DNA from: Actinomadura opuntiae
Lineage (GTDB): Bacteria; Actinomycetota; Actinomycetes; Streptosporangiales; Streptosporangiaceae
DNA length: 64,000 nucleotides
NCBI RefSeq assembly: GCF_030283205.1
Contig: NZ_JASNWF010000007.1
Location: 1 to 64,000 of the forward strand
Reading direction: 5' to 3'
Below the pieces are notes generated by a model that saw nothing but the letters and a program-made list of their open reading frames with translations, ran no database searches and was not told where the DNA came from. Made by a program: the position numbers and the translations under genes. Shown here piece by piece: positions 43,184-51,884 of this stretch (the first letter of the stretch is position 1; the number at the start of each line of letters is the position of its first letter).

Positions 43184-43218
43184 GTGGCCAGGCGGGACGC
43201 GCGGTCCCGCCCGGCCAC
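43184..43218 (-). terminator. Terminator downstream of the LPMO gene
   Basis: A 15-position stem with one mismatch, GTGGCC-A-GGCGGGAC pairing GTCCCGCC-C-GGCCAC around a 5-nt loop. It lies 70 bases past the LPMO stop on the minus strand and upstream of the acyl-CoA ligase start. Confidence 0.65.
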
Positions 43219-43287
43219 GGGTGCGGGCGCCTGGAGCGGGGCGGCCCGCGGGGGTGGCCGGTCACGGCCGTCCGGCCGTCGCGCAGA

Positions 43288-43875
43288 TCAGCCGAAGTCG
43301 ACGTCCGAGCACTGGTAGAAGGCGTTGCCGGTGTCGGCGATGTCCCAGACGGCGAGGATCATGTGCCGGCCGTGCTTGGCGGGCAGCGTCCCGCTGTGGC
43401 TGACGTCGTACGCCGGCCGCTGGCCGCCGTAGTTGACCTGCAGGAACGGCGTCAGGTCGAGCTGCGCGCGGGTGAGCGGCCGGGTGGGGTTCCAGCCGTC
43501 GCGGGTGATGAAGTAGCGGAACGAGGTGGTGGCGTGGGCGGCGGTGAGGTGCCAGGTGAAGGTGTACGGCCCGGCGGCCACCTTCGTGGCGGGCCAGGTG
43601 CCGCCGCGCTGGTCGTCGAGCGGGGCCCAGCGGCTGTCGCCCGCCGCGCAGAGGGTGCCGTCGGCGGGGCCGGACTGGGGGAAGCCCTTCGGGCCCTCCG
43701 TGCTCTGCGGTTCCCACTGGATGGGCCCGCAGTTCTTCACGGTGCCCTGCTTGCACAGCAGCGCCCGGCTGGGCGGGCTGTTGGTGTAGCCGTGGGCGAG
43801 CGCGGGAGCGGCGGTGAGGAGCGTGGCGCCGGCGCCCGCGGCGGCGGCGATGGCGAGGGTGGACTTGCGTGGCAT
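43288..43875 (-). CDS. Secreted lytic polysaccharide monooxygenase, AA10 family
   Basis: A 195-aa protein with a 27-residue signal peptide (MPRKST basic start, hydrophobic AIAAAAGAGATLL core, TAAPALA cleavage site). After cleavage the mature N-terminus is His28 (HGYTNSPPSRALLC), the first ligand of the copper histidine brace; the second is His114 in WHLTAAHATTSFRYFIT. These spacings are the same as in the well-known chitin-active CBP21. The protein has no extra carbohydrate-binding module. It oxidatively cleaves chitin or cellulose outside the cell; the short form and HGY/TSFRYF motifs favour chitin. AAGGAG lies six bases before the ATG, and the palindrome at 43953-43965 lies upstream. Confidence 0.93.
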   Translation of the reverse strand: MPRKSTLAIAAAAGAGATLLTAAPALAHGYTNSPPSRALLCKQGTVKNCGPIQWEPQSTEGPKGFPQSGPADGTLCAAGDSRWAPLDDQRGGTWPATKVAAGPYTFTWHLTAAHATTSFRYFITRDGWNPTRPLTRAQLDLTPFLQVNYGGQRPAYDVSHSGTLPAKHGRHMILAVWDIADTGNAFYQCSDVDFG

Positions 43876-43952
43876 GCGCGTCTCCTTGGCGGGGGTGGTC
43901 CCCTCTGGGTGAGGGGACGGGGAGCGAGCCTCGGCCGGAGCCTCCATTAAAT

Positions 43953-43965
43953 AGGAAACTTTCCT
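43953..43965. promoter_or_regulatory. Palindrome AGGAAACTTTCCT in the LPMO promoter
   Basis: Perfect 6-bp arms (AGGAAA / TTTCCT) around a central C, in an A/T-rich island 78 bases upstream of the LPMO start. Its place and symmetry suggest a repressor site controlling the carbohydrate-active gene. The regulator is not identified. Confidence 0.55.
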
Positions 43966-44086
43966 TTTGGAGAGGATGGGCGATCGGCGCCGCCGCGTCA
44001 ACCCCCCGCCGGCCCGGCAGGCCCCCGGCGCGAGGCTTGCGGTTGCGCTACTCTTGATGTATGTCGGCCAGGCTGCTCCTTCGACG

Positions 44087-44138
44087 ACCACGTTGACGCA
44101 TCGACGTCGACGTGGTGGCCCCTCCTGCGCGAGGGGCC
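44087..44138 (+). promoter_or_regulatory. Tandem hairpins in the leuS leader (candidate attenuator)
   Basis: Two adjacent stems precede leuS. The first pairs CCACGTTGAC (44088-44097) with GTCGACGTGG (44106-44115), with one wobble. The second is GGCCCCTC / GAGGGGCC (44117-44138) followed by GTTTC, which looks like an intrinsic terminator. No rightward gene ends nearby that would need a terminator here, so control of leuS by attenuation is possible. A 31-codon frame starting MYVGQAAPS covers the same stretch but has only one Leu codon. No T-box consensus was recognised. Confidence 0.45.
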
Positions 44139-44199
44139 GTTTCATGTGACGGAGAGCCCGTTGGCCCTGTGAACCCCAGATGGAGACCGGAGCGGAAGC

Positions 44200-46719
44200 G
44201 TGAGCAGCGACGACCCCACCCGCGGAGCCGCGGGGGGTACAGGGGGGGCGTCCCCCCTGACCGAGACGTACGACCCACGGGCGGTTCAGGACAAGTGGCA
44301 GGCCCGGTGGGCGGAGCTCGACCCCTTCGCGGCGGAGGAGAAGGACGACGGCCGCGAACGGCGCTACGCGCTGGACATGTTCCCCTACCCCAGCGGTGAC
44401 CTGCACATGGGTCACGCCGAGGCGTTCGCCATCGGCGACGTCGTCGCCCGCTACTGGTTCCAGCGCGGGTACAACGTGCTGCACCCCATCGGCTGGGACT
44501 CCTTCGGCCTGCCCGCCGAGAACGCCGCGATCAAGCGCGACTCGCACCCCGCCGAGTGGACCTACGCCAACATCGACACGCAGGCCGCCTCGTTCCGCCG
44601 CTACGCCCCGTCCTTCGACTGGACGCGCCGCCTGCACACCTCCGACCCCGAGTACTACCGGTGGACGCAGTGGCTGTTCCTGCGCTTCTACGAGCGGGGC
44701 CTGGCCTACCGCAAGGGCGGCCACGTCAACTGGTGCCCGAAGGACCAGACCGTCCTGGCCAACGAGCAGGTCGTCGGCGGGCACTGCGAGCGCTGCGGCG
44801 CGCTGGTCGAAAAGCGCGTGCTGACCCAGTGGTACTTCAAGATCACCGACTACGCCGACCGGCTGCTGGACGACATGGCGCAGCTGGAGGGCAAGTGGCC
44901 CGAGCGCGTCCTGCTGATGCAGCGCAACTGGATCGGCCGCTCCACCGGCGCCGACGTCGACTTCGTGATCGAGGGCCGGGACGAGCCCGTCACCGTCTAC
45001 ACCACCCGTCCCGACACCCTGTTCGGCGCCACCTTCATGGTCGTCGCCGCCGACGCCGCGCTGGCCGAGGAGGTCTGCCACCCCGACCAGCGCGCCGCGT
45101 TCGAGGCCTACCGCGAGGAGGTCTCCCGGGAGAGCGAGATCGAGCGGCTGTCCACCGAGCGCGAGAAGACCGGCGTGTTCCTGGGCCGCTACGCGGTCAA
45201 CCCGGTCAACGGCGAGCGGCTGCCGGTCTGGGCGTCGGACTACGTGCTGGCCGAGTACGGGCACGGCGCGATCATGGCGGTGCCCGCGCACGACCAGCGC
45301 GACCTGGACTTCGCGCTGAAGTTCGGGCTGCCGGTCCGCGTCGTGGTGGAGACCGGGCTGCCCGACCCCGCCGAGACCGGCATCGCCACCCCCGGCGACG
45401 GCCGGCTGGTCAACTCCGGCCCGATCGACGGGCTGGGCAAGGCCGACGGCATCGAGAAGATCATCGAGGTGCTGGACGAGCGCGGAACCGGACGCGCCTC
45501 CGTCAACTTCCGGCTGCGCGACTGGCTGGTGTCCCGGCAGCGGTTCTGGGGCTGCCCGATCCCGATCGTGCACTGCGAGGCGTGCGGCGAGGTCCCCGTC
45601 CCCGACGACCAACTGCCCGTCCGGCTGCCGGAGAACCTGCGCGGCGCCGACCTGGCGCCCAAGGGCACCTCGCCGCTGGCCGCCGCGTCCGACTGGGTCG
45701 ACGTCGACTGCCCCAAGTGCGGCGGCGCCGCCAAGCGCGACACCGACACCATGGACACCTTCGTCGACTCGTCCTGGTACTACTTCCGGTACTGCTCGCC
45801 CGGCTACGAGGGCGGCCCGTTCGACGTCGAGCAGGTCCGCAAGTGGATGCCGGTCGACCAGTACACCGGCGGCGTCGAGCACGCGATCCTGCACCTGCTG
45901 TACAGCCGGTTCTTCACCAAGGTCCTGTACGACATGGGCATGGTCGACTTCACCGAGCCGTTCAGCCGGCTGCTGAACCAGGGCCAGGTGATCCTGAACG
46001 GCAGCGGGATGTCCAAGTCGACCGGCAACCTGGTCGACCTGGGCGACCAGATCGGCGAGTTCGGCGTGGACGTGGTCCGGCTGGCGATGCTGTTCTCCGG
46101 CCCGCCCGAGGACGACATCGACTGGGCCGACGTGTCCCCGCACGGCATGTCCAAGTTCCTGACCCGGGTGCACCGCATCGCCGCCGAGGTCTCCTCGCGG
46201 CCGGGCGCCGACCCGGCGTCCGGCGACACCGGGCTGCGCCGCGCCACCGCCCGCACCGTCGACGAGGCCACGAAGATGGTCGAGACGCAGCGGTTCAACG
46301 TGGCGATCGCGCGGATCATGGAGCTGGTCACCGCGACCCGCCGGGCGATCGACTCCGGGCCCGGCGCCGCCGACCCGGCCGTCCGCGAGGCCGCCGAGGC
46401 CATCGCGGTGCTGCTGTCGCTGTTCGCGCCCTACACCGCCGACGAGGCGTGGGAGCTGCTGGGACGCACCGCGCCGGTGATCCGCGCGGGCTGGCCGCAG
46501 GCCGACCCGGCGCTGCTGGTGGAGGAGTCGGTGACCTGCGTCGTGCAGGTGGCCGGCAAGGTCCGCGACCGGCTGGAGGTGCCGCCCGGCATCGCCGGCG
46601 AGGAGCTGGAGCGGCTGGCGCTGGACTCGGCGAAGGTCCGGGACGCGCTGGGCGGCGCGGAGATCGCCAAGATCATCGTCCGCGCGCCGAAGATCGTGAA
46701 CATCGTCCCGAAGCGCTAG
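44200..46719 (+). CDS. leuS: Leucine-tRNA ligase
   Basis: A class I aminoacyl-tRNA synthetase of 839 aa that attaches leucine to tRNA-Leu. The HIGH-type signature is [15 protein letters not shown] (about 62-76). The editing domain lies in the middle ([14 protein letters not shown]). The KMSKS loop reads GMSKSTGN at about 603-610, and zinc-ribbon-like cysteine pairs occur at [14 protein letters not shown] and CEACG/CPKCG. The GTG at 44200 is preceded by GGAAGC. A 5' leader with two hairpins and a perfect 15-bp terminator after the stop frame a single-gene unit. Essential housekeeping gene. Confidence 0.97.
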   Translation: MSSDDPTRGAAGGTGGASPLTETYDPRAVQDKWQARWAELDPFAAEEKDDGRERRYALDMFPYPSGDLHMGHAEAFAIGDVVARYWFQRGYNVLHPIGWDSFGLPAENAAIKRDSHPAEWTYANIDTQAASFRRYAPSFDWTRRLHTSDPEYYRWTQWLFLRFYERGLAYRKGGHVNWCPKDQTVLANEQVVGGHCERCGALVEKRVLTQWYFKITDYADRLLDDMAQLEGKWPERVLLMQRNWIGRSTGADVDFVIEGRDEPVTVYTTRPDTLFGATFMVVAADAALAEEVCHPDQRAAFEAYREEVSRESEIERLSTEREKTGVFLGRYAVNPVNGERLPVWASDYVLAEYGHGAIMAVPAHDQRDLDFALKFGLPVRVVVETGLPDPAETGIATPGDGRLVNSGPIDGLGKADGIEKIIEVLDERGTGRASVNFRLRDWLVSRQRFWGCPIPIVHCEACGEVPVPDDQLPVRLPENLRGADLAPKGTSPLAAASDWVDVDCPKCGGAAKRDTDTMDTFVDSSWYYFRYCSPGYEGGPFDVEQVRKWMPVDQYTGGVEHAILHLLYSRFFTKVLYDMGMVDFTEPFSRLLNQGQVILNGSGMSKSTGNLVDLGDQIGEFGVDVVRLAMLFSGPPEDDIDWADVSPHGMSKFLTRVHRIAAEVSSRPGADPASGDTGLRRATARTVDEATKMVETQRFNVAIARIMELVTATRRAIDSGPGAADPAVREAAEAIAVLLSLFAPYTADEAWELLGRTAPVIRAGWPQADPALLVEESVTCVVQVAGKVRDRLEVPPGIAGEELERLALDSAKVRDALGGAEIAKIIVRAPKIVNIVPKR

Positions 46720-46738
46720 CGGCGGCCTGGGACGCGCC

Positions 46739-46773
46739 GAGGCGGCCGCGGGGACCAGCCCCGCGGCCGCCTC
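46739..46773 (+). terminator. Terminator between leuS and lexA
   Basis: Perfect 15-bp stem GAGGCGGCCGCGGGG / CCCCGCGGCCGCCTC with the loop ACCAG, 20 bases after the leuS stop and 80 bases before the convergent lexA stop. Confidence 0.8.
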
Positions 46774-46854
46774 TCGGTGCCGTCCGCGCGCCGTCCCCGC
46801 GGCACGGCGGACGCGCGGCACGGCGCGCCGTGATCGCGCCGGGCGCGCCGCGCG

Positions 46855-47553
46855 CTACATCTTGCGCAGGACCGCCACGACGCGGCCGAGCACGGACGCC
46901 TCGTCACCGGGGATCGGCTCGTAGGCGGAGTTCTGCGGCATCAGCCAGATGTGGCCGTCCCTGCGCTTGAACGTCTTCACCGTCGCCTCGCCGTCGATCA
47001 TGGCGGCGACGATGTCGCCCTGCTCGGCGACCGGCTGCTGGCGGACCACGACCCAGTCGCCGTCCGCGATCGCCGCCTCGATCATCGAGTCGCCGGTGAC
47101 CTTCAGCAGGAAGTGCGTGCCCTCGCCGACGAGCTGCTTGGGCAGCGTGAACACGTCCTCCACCGCCTCCTCGGCCAGGATCGGGCCGCCGGCGGCGATC
47201 CGGCCGACGAGCGGGACGTAGGCCGGCGCGGGCCGCGTCGCGGTCTCCTGGCCGCCCACCGCCTCGTAGGAGTCGGGCTCGGTGCGCACCGGCGTCGCGC
47301 CGGGGACCCGCACCTCGACCGCGCGCGGGCGGTTCGGGTCGCGCCGCAGGAACCCCTTGCGCTGCAGGGTCCGGAGCTGGTGCGACACGCTGGAGGTGCT
47401 GGTCAGGCCGACCGCCTCGCCGATCTCGCGCATCGAGGGCGGGTACCCCCGGCGCTGGACGGAGTCGCGGATCACCTCCAGCACCATGCGCTGCCGCTGG
47501 GTCAGGCCCGTCTCGTCCATGGGCCCGTCGGGCAGCTCCCGGACCTTGCTCAT
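46855..47553 (-). CDS. lexA: LexA repressor (SOS regulator)
   Basis: The 232-aa SOS repressor. N-terminal winged helix with [20 protein letters not shown] as recognition region (about 38-58). The self-cleavage site is Ala121-Gly122 in [10 protein letters not shown], and the Ser156 (GDSM) / Lys193 (TVKTF) catalytic dyad is intact. RecA-stimulated autocleavage inactivates it after DNA damage. ATG 47553 has GGGAGG upstream; an internal ATG at 47520 ([11 protein letters not shown]) is an alternative start. It is divergent from a LysM cell-division gene, and SOS-box-like sites at 47626 and 47681 fit autoregulation and control of that neighbour. Confidence 0.97.
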   Translation of the reverse strand: MSKVRELPDGPMDETGLTQRQRMVLEVIRDSVQRRGYPPSMREIGEAVGLTSTSSVSHQLRTLQRKGFLRRDPNRPRAVEVRVPGATPVRTEPDSYEAVGGQETATRPAPAYVPLVGRIAAGGPILAEEAVEDVFTLPKQLVGEGTHFLLKVTGDSMIEAAIADGDWVVVRQQPVAEQGDIVAAMIDGEATVKTFKRRDGHIWLMPQNSAYEPIPGDEASVLGRVVAVLRKM

Positions 47554-47625
47554 CGCTCGTCGCCTCCCGGGCGCCTCGATCCGTCACTCCTTGTCAATGA
47601 ACGCTATCGCGTCCGGACGAAATGA

Positions 47626-47641
47626 TCAAACAATTGTTCGA
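47626..47641. promoter_or_regulatory. LexA-binding SOS box near lexA
   Basis: TCAAACAATTGTTCGA matches the actinobacterial/Gram-positive SOS consensus TCGAAC-N4-GTTCGA with one change, 73 bases upstream of the lexA start. Autoregulation of lexA is expected. Confidence 0.8.
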
Positions 47642-47680
47642 AGATGTGCTCGCGTTTCGCGGGTGGGCTGCGGTACAACA

Positions 47681-47696
47681 TCGTACAGGCGTTCGA
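47681..47696. promoter_or_regulatory. LexA-binding SOS box near the LysM gene
   Basis: TCGTACAGGCGTTCGA matches TCGAAC-N4-GTTCGA with one change and ends 32 bases upstream of the LysM gene start. It should make that gene damage-inducible. Centre-to-centre distance to the lexA-side box is 55 bp. Confidence 0.75.
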
Positions 47697-47728
47697 TCGA
47701 AAATTCATTCGAAGTCCAGGAGGGTGAG

Positions 47729-48064
47729 ATGCCCGATTCGCCGTCCGGGGAACGCGCTCCGCTGCGACTCACCCGCCGCGGGCGCGCGGTCCTCGTCGTC
47801 CTCGCCGCCGCCTTCACGCTCGCCGCCCTCTGGCTGGACGGCGGCACGGGCGCCTTCGCGGGCGGCCGCACCGCCCACCACGGGCGTCCCGGGCACGTCC
47901 GGACCGCCGTCGTCGAGCCCGGCGACACGCTCTGGCGCATCGCCACGGACTGTGACCCCGGCGCCGACCCGCGCGTCACCGTCCAGCGGATCATCGACCT
48001 CAACGGGCTGGGCGGCGACCCCACCGTGCAGCCGGGCCAGCGGCTCGTCCTGCCCGCCGGCTGA
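47729..48064 (+). CDS. LysM-domain protein, SOS-induced cell-division inhibitor (YneA/ChiZ-like)
   Basis: A 111-aa protein with a single membrane anchor (RAVLVVLAAAFTLAALW, about residues 20-36) and a C-terminal LysM peptidoglycan-binding domain (VEPGDTLWRIATDCDPG, then VQRIIDLNGL and VQPGQRLVLPA). A LysM membrane protein divergent from lexA is the standard position of the SOS cell-division inhibitors of Gram-positive bacteria (YneA in Bacillus, Rv2719c/ChiZ in Mycobacterium). The function is inferred from that context and the adjacent SOS box. ATG 47729 has AGGAGG five bases upstream. A GC hairpin follows the stop. Confidence 0.87.
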   Translation: MPDSPSGERAPLRLTRRGRAVLVVLAAAFTLAALWLDGGTGAFAGGRTAHHGRPGHVRTAVVEPGDTLWRIATDCDPGADPRVTVQRIIDLNGLGGDPTVQPGQRLVLPAG

Positions 48065-48084
48065 ACCGCCCGCCCCGCCTCTCC

Positions 48085-48119
48085 GGCGCCGGCGCGGGGG
48101 CCGCCCCGGCGCCGGCGCC
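48085..48119 (+). terminator. Terminator after the LysM gene
   Basis: A 15-bp stem with one bulged base, GGCGCCGGCGCGGGG against CCCCGGCGCCGGCGCC, separated by GCCG, 20 bases after the stop. Confidence 0.6.
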
Positions 48120-48246
48120 GCGACACGCCCGGGCCCGGAATCCGATCGTCCGACGTGACCTGGATCTACGCGCCGGATGTGACGCGCGTCCGCTCCCGGG
48201 GCCCCGGACCAGGTTGCGCAGTCCTGCGCCGAGCCGTACGGTTGAC

Positions 48247-48294
48247 CACAACATCTAGTAGTCACACCGATGTAAGTCACCTATATATGGCGAC
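48247..48294. promoter_or_regulatory. Two NrdR-box-like sites upstream of nrdR
   Basis: Two A/T-centred imperfect palindromes lie in GC-rich DNA: CACAACATCTAGTAGT (48247-48262) and GTCACCTATATATGGCGAC (48276-48294), with cores about 30 bp apart. Paired boxes of this type, spaced about three helical turns, precede nrd genes in many bacteria and bind NrdR. Since nrdR and nrdJ follow, autoregulation of the nrdR-nrdJ unit is likely. Confidence 0.65.
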
Positions 48295-48334
48295 CAGTCG
48301 GTGTCACTCGTTTCCGTCAGGGGAGGGACAAGGC

Positions 48335-48808
48335 GTGCACTGCCCGTTCTGCCGCAACCCTGACACCAAAGTGATCGACAGCCGTTCGACCGACGACGGC
48401 GGCGCCATTCGGCGCCGGCGCGCGTGCGCCGAATGCGGCAAGCGATTCACCACGCAGGAGAATGTGCTCGTGATGGTGGCCAAGCGCAGCGGGGTCACCG
48501 AGCCGTTCTCCCGGGAAAAGATCATCGCCGGGGTGCGCAGGGCCTGCCAGGGCCGCCCGGTGGACGAGGATGCGCTCGCGAAGCTGGGGCAGCGGGTCGA
48601 AGAGGCGATCAGATCGTCGGGATCCGCGGAAATCCCCTCGCACGAAGTCGGCCTCGCCATCCTGGGGCCGCTCCGTGAACTCGATGAGGTCGCCTATCTG
48701 CGATTCGCCTCGGTCTACCGGAGCTTCGAGTCGCTGGACGACTTCGCCAAGGAGATCGAGGCGCTGCGGAAGGCCGGTTCCTCGGGGGAGCCCGGCCCGC
48801 CCCGGTAG
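48335..48808 (+). CDS. nrdR: Transcriptional repressor NrdR
   Basis: The 157-aa ribonucleotide reductase regulator. N-terminal zinc ribbon with Cys3, Cys6, Cys31 and Cys34 (HCPFC and CAECGKRF), then an ATP-cone domain (about 46-136: [20 protein letters not shown]) that senses ATP/dATP. GTG at 48335 is the start because it gives the invariant [17 protein letters not shown] beginning, and GGGAGGGACAAGG precedes it. It represses ribonucleotide reductase genes. nrdJ follows after 119 bases, and box-like sites lie upstream. Confidence 0.97.
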   Translation: MHCPFCRNPDTKVIDSRSTDDGGAIRRRRACAECGKRFTTQENVLVMVAKRSGVTEPFSREKIIAGVRRACQGRPVDEDALAKLGQRVEEAIRSSGSAEIPSHEVGLAILGPLRELDEVAYLRFASVYRSFESLDDFAKEIEALRKAGSSGEPGPPR

Positions 48809-48927
48809 GGGCGGTTTCCGGAAAAACGAGAACACATTGTGAAGGCGCCACCGCACGGGCATGCCCCGGGCGGCGGCGGAGTTGTTCCTGGACAGGGCCC
48901 GGCGGGAGGGCCCGGGAGGGGGAAGTC

Positions 48928-51732
48928 ATGACGGAGACGGTCAGCGGCCCGGCACGGCGCGGCAAGGGGGGGCGCAAGGGCCTGAAGGTGGAGCGCATCT
49001 TCACCACGGCCGGCGTGCACCCGTACGACGAGCTGCGCTGGGAACGCCGCGACGTCGTCATGACCAACTGGCGCGACGGCTCGGTCAACTTCGAGCAGCG
49101 CGGTGTGGAGTTCCCCGACTTCTGGTCGCTGAACGCCGTCAACATCGTCACGTCCAAGTACTTCCGCGGCGCCGTCGGCACGCCGCAGCGCGAGTGGAGC
49201 CTCAAGCAGCTCGTCGACCGCGTCGTCGGCCGGTACGTCGAGACGGGGCTCGCCAACGGCTACTTCGCCACCGAGCAGGACGCCGAGATCTTCGACCACG
49301 AGCTGAAGTACGCGCTGGTCCACCAGCTGTTCAGCTTCAACTCGCCGGTCTGGTTCAACGTCGGGACCAAGTCGCCGCAGCAGGTGTCGGCCTGCTTCAT
49401 CCTGTCCGTGGACGACACGATGGAGTCGATCCTCGACTGGTACAAGGAGGAGGGCGTCATCTTCAAGGGCGGCTCCGGCGCCGGCCTGAACCTGTCGCGG
49501 ATCCGCTCCAGCAAGGAGCTGCTGTCCTCCGGCGGCACCGCCAGCGGCCCCGTGTCGTTCATGCGCGGCGCCGACGCGTCCGCCGGGACGATCAAGTCGG
49601 GCGGCGCCACCCGCCGGGCCGCCAAGATGGTCGTGCTGGACGTCGACCACCCCGACGTCGCCGAGTTCATCGAGACCAAGGCGCGCGAGGAGAACAAGAT
49701 CCGCGCGCTGCGCGACGCCGGGTTCGACATGGACCTCGGCGGCAAGGACATCGGCAGCGTCCAGTACCAGAACGCCAACAACTCCGTCCGCGTCTCCGAC
49801 GAGTTCATGCACGCCGTGGAGTCCGACGGCGAGTTCGGGCTGCGCGCCCGGATGACCGGCGAGGTCGTCGAGACGGTCAAGGCCAAGGAGCTGTTCCGGC
49901 TCATGGCCCAGGCCGCCTGGGAGTGCGCCGACCCCGGCATCCAGTACGACGACACGATCAACGACTGGCACACCAACCCCGAGTCGGGCCGGATCACCGC
50001 GTCCAACCCGTGCTCGGAGTACATGTCGCTGGACAACTCCTCCTGCAACCTCGCCAGCATCAACCTGCTGAAGTTCCTCACCGGCGAGGGCACCTTCGAC
50101 GTCGCGAAGTTCGTCAAGCTCACCGAGCTGATCATCACGGCGATGGACATCTCCATCACCTTCGCCGACTTCCCGACCGAGAAGATCGCGCAGACCACCC
50201 GCGACTACCGCCAGCTCGGCATCGGCTACGCCAACCTCGGCGCGCTGCTGATGGCGACCGGCCACGCCTACGACTCCGAGGGCGGCCGGTCCCTCGCCGC
50301 CGCGATCACCTCGCTGATGACCGGCGTCGCCTACCGCCGCTCCGCCGAGATGGCCGGCGTCGTCGGCCCGTACGCGGGCTACGCCCGCAACGCCGAGGGC
50401 CACAAGCGGGTCATGCGCAAGCACGCCGCCGCCAACGACGGCATCCGCGGCCTCGACGACATGGACAAGTCGATCCACGCCGCCGCCGCCAAGCAGTGGC
50501 AGGAGTGCCTGAAGGCCGGCGAGAAGCACGGCTACCGCAACGCGCAGGCGTCGCTGCTCGCCCCGACCGGCACCATCGGCCTGATGATGGACTGCGACAC
50601 CACCGGCATCGAGCCCGACCTGGCGCTGGTGAAGTTCAAGAAGCTCGTCGGCGGCGGCTCGATGCAGATCGTCAACCAGACGGTGCCGCGCGCCCTGCGC
50701 AAGCTCGGCTACCAGCAGGAGCAGATCGAGGCGATCGTCGAGTACATCGGCGAGAACGGCCACGTCGTGGACGCCCCGGGCCTGCGGCCCGAGCACTACG
50801 AGGTGTTCGACTGCGCGATGGGCGAGCGGGCGATCAGCCCGATGGGGCACGTCCGGATGATGGCGGCCGTCCAGCCGTTCCTGTCCGGCGCGATCTCCAA
50901 GACCGTCAACATGCCCGAGCAGGCGACCGTCGAGGACATCGAGAAGGTGTACTTCGAGGGCTGGCGGCTCGGCCTGAAGGCCCTGGCGATCTACCGCGAC
51001 AACTGCAAGGTCGGCCAGCCGCTGTCGGCCGCTGGCAAGAAGGAGGAGCCCAAGGCCGAGGCCGCGCCGGCCGAGGTCCGGCCCGTCCGCCGGCGGCTGC
51101 CCAAGCAGCGGCCCGCCACCGTCACCCGCTTCTCCGTCGCGGGCGCCGAGGGCTACATGACCGCCTCGTCCTACCCGGACGACGGCGTCGGCGAGGTCTT
51201 CCTCAAGCTCGGCAAGCAGGGCTCCACCCTCGCCGGCGTGATGGACGCCTTCTCCATGGCCATCTCCATCAGCCTCCAGTACGGCGTGCCGCTGGAGACC
51301 TGGGTGGAGAAGTTCACCAACATGCGGTTCGAGCCCGCCGGGATGACCGACGACCCCGACATCCGCATGGCCACCTCGGTGATGGACTACATCTTCCGCC
51401 GCCTGGCGCTGGACCACCTGCCCTTCGAGGAGCGCGCGGGCCTCGGCATCTTCACCGCCGAGGAGCGGGCGATGCAGGCCAACGGCGAGGACCCGGCGAC
51501 CCTGCACGCGGACGAGGCGATCGAGCACGAGACCCTCGCCCAGTCGGCGGAGATCACCCGTCCGGCGGCCCCGGCGCCCGCGACCGAGGCGCGCTCCTCG
51601 ATGGAGGTCATCGAGAGCCGCCAGGGCCGCACCGCCGACGCGCCGCTCTGCCTGACCTGCGGCACCAAGATGCGCCCGGCGGGCAGCTGCTACGTCTGCG
51701 AAGGCTGCGGCTCCACCAGCGGCTGCAGCTGA
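48928..51732 (+). CDS. nrdJ: Vitamin B12-dependent ribonucleoside-diphosphate reductase (class II)
   Basis: The 934-aa class II reductase makes deoxyribonucleotides using adenosylcobalamin, without oxygen. Catalytic residues are visible: Cys156 in SACFILS, the radical-site motif NPCSEYMSLDNSSCNLAS with Cys362 and Cys373, and a Cys-rich C-terminal tail (CLTCGTKM, then CYVCEGCG) that re-reduces the active site. There is no N-terminal ATP cone in the recognised part. The ATG at 48928 follows GGGAGGGGGAAGTC. It forms a unit with nrdR and ends at a wobble-paired 16-bp terminator. Confidence 0.97.
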   Translation: MTETVSGPARRGKGGRKGLKVERIFTTAGVHPYDELRWERRDVVMTNWRDGSVNFEQRGVEFPDFWSLNAVNIVTSKYFRGAVGTPQREWSLKQLVDRVVGRYVETGLANGYFATEQDAEIFDHELKYALVHQLFSFNSPVWFNVGTKSPQQVSACFILSVDDTMESILDWYKEEGVIFKGGSGAGLNLSRIRSSKELLSSGGTASGPVSFMRGADASAGTIKSGGATRRAAKMVVLDVDHPDVAEFIETKAREENKIRALRDAGFDMDLGGKDIGSVQYQNANNSVRVSDEFMHAVESDGEFGLRARMTGEVVETVKAKELFRLMAQAAWECADPGIQYDDTINDWHTNPESGRITASNPCSEYMSLDNSSCNLASINLLKFLTGEGTFDVAKFVKLTELIITAMDISITFADFPTEKIAQTTRDYRQLGIGYANLGALLMATGHAYDSEGGRSLAAAITSLMTGVAYRRSAEMAGVVGPYAGYARNAEGHKRVMRKHAAANDGIRGLDDMDKSIHAAAAKQWQECLKAGEKHGYRNAQASLLAPTGTIGLMMDCDTTGIEPDLALVKFKKLVGGGSMQIVNQTVPRALRKLGYQQEQIEAIVEYIGENGHVVDAPGLRPEHYEVFDCAMGERAISPMGHVRMMAAVQPFLSGAISKTVNMPEQATVEDIEKVYFEGWRLGLKALAIYRDNCKVGQPLSAAGKKEEPKAEAAPAEVRPVRRRLPKQRPATVTRFSVAGAEGYMTASSYPDDGVGEVFLKLGKQGSTLAGVMDAFSMAISISLQYGVPLETWVEKFTNMRFEPAGMTDDPDIRMATSVMDYIFRRLALDHLPFEERAGLGIFTAEERAMQANGEDPATLHADEAIEHETLAQSAEITRPAAPAPATEARSSMEVIESRQGRTADAPLCLTCGTKMRPAGSCYVCEGCGSTSGCS

Positions 51733-51768
51733 CGCCGGACGCCTTTGGGGCGTGAATCGGCGGATCGG

Positions 51769-51803
51769 AGCGGGGGAGTCGGCGTTGCGCCGGCTTCCCC
51801 GCT
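51769..51803 (+). terminator. Terminator after nrdJ
   Basis: A 16-bp stem with two G-U wobbles, AGCGGGGGAGTCGGCG / CGCCGGCTTCCCCGCT around loop TTG, followed by TCGGCTTT, 37 bases after the nrdJ stop. Confidence 0.7.
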
Positions 51804-51834
51804 TCGGCTTTCCGGCGGCATGACCGCCGTTGTG

Positions 51835-51867
51835 CGAGGGGACCTGGTCGGTGACCGGGTCCCCTCG
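51835..51867 (-). terminator. Terminator after the marR-type gene
   Basis: A 15-bp stem with one wobble, CGAGGGGACCTGGTC / GACCGGGTCCCCTCG around loop GGT, 18 bases past the stop of the leftward MarR gene. Confidence 0.65.
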
Positions 51868-51884
51868 GGTGTTTCAGGGCGGCG

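Noticed and set aside
44041..44199. T-box riboswitch upstream of leuS
   Set aside because: No T-box core sequence or specifier stem-loop was recognised; only two simple hairpins are visible.
43288..46821. Minus-strand frame of 1177 codons ending in the LPMO
   Set aside because: The upstream two thirds are antisense to leuS; the LPMO has its own signal peptide, start and ribosome-binding site.
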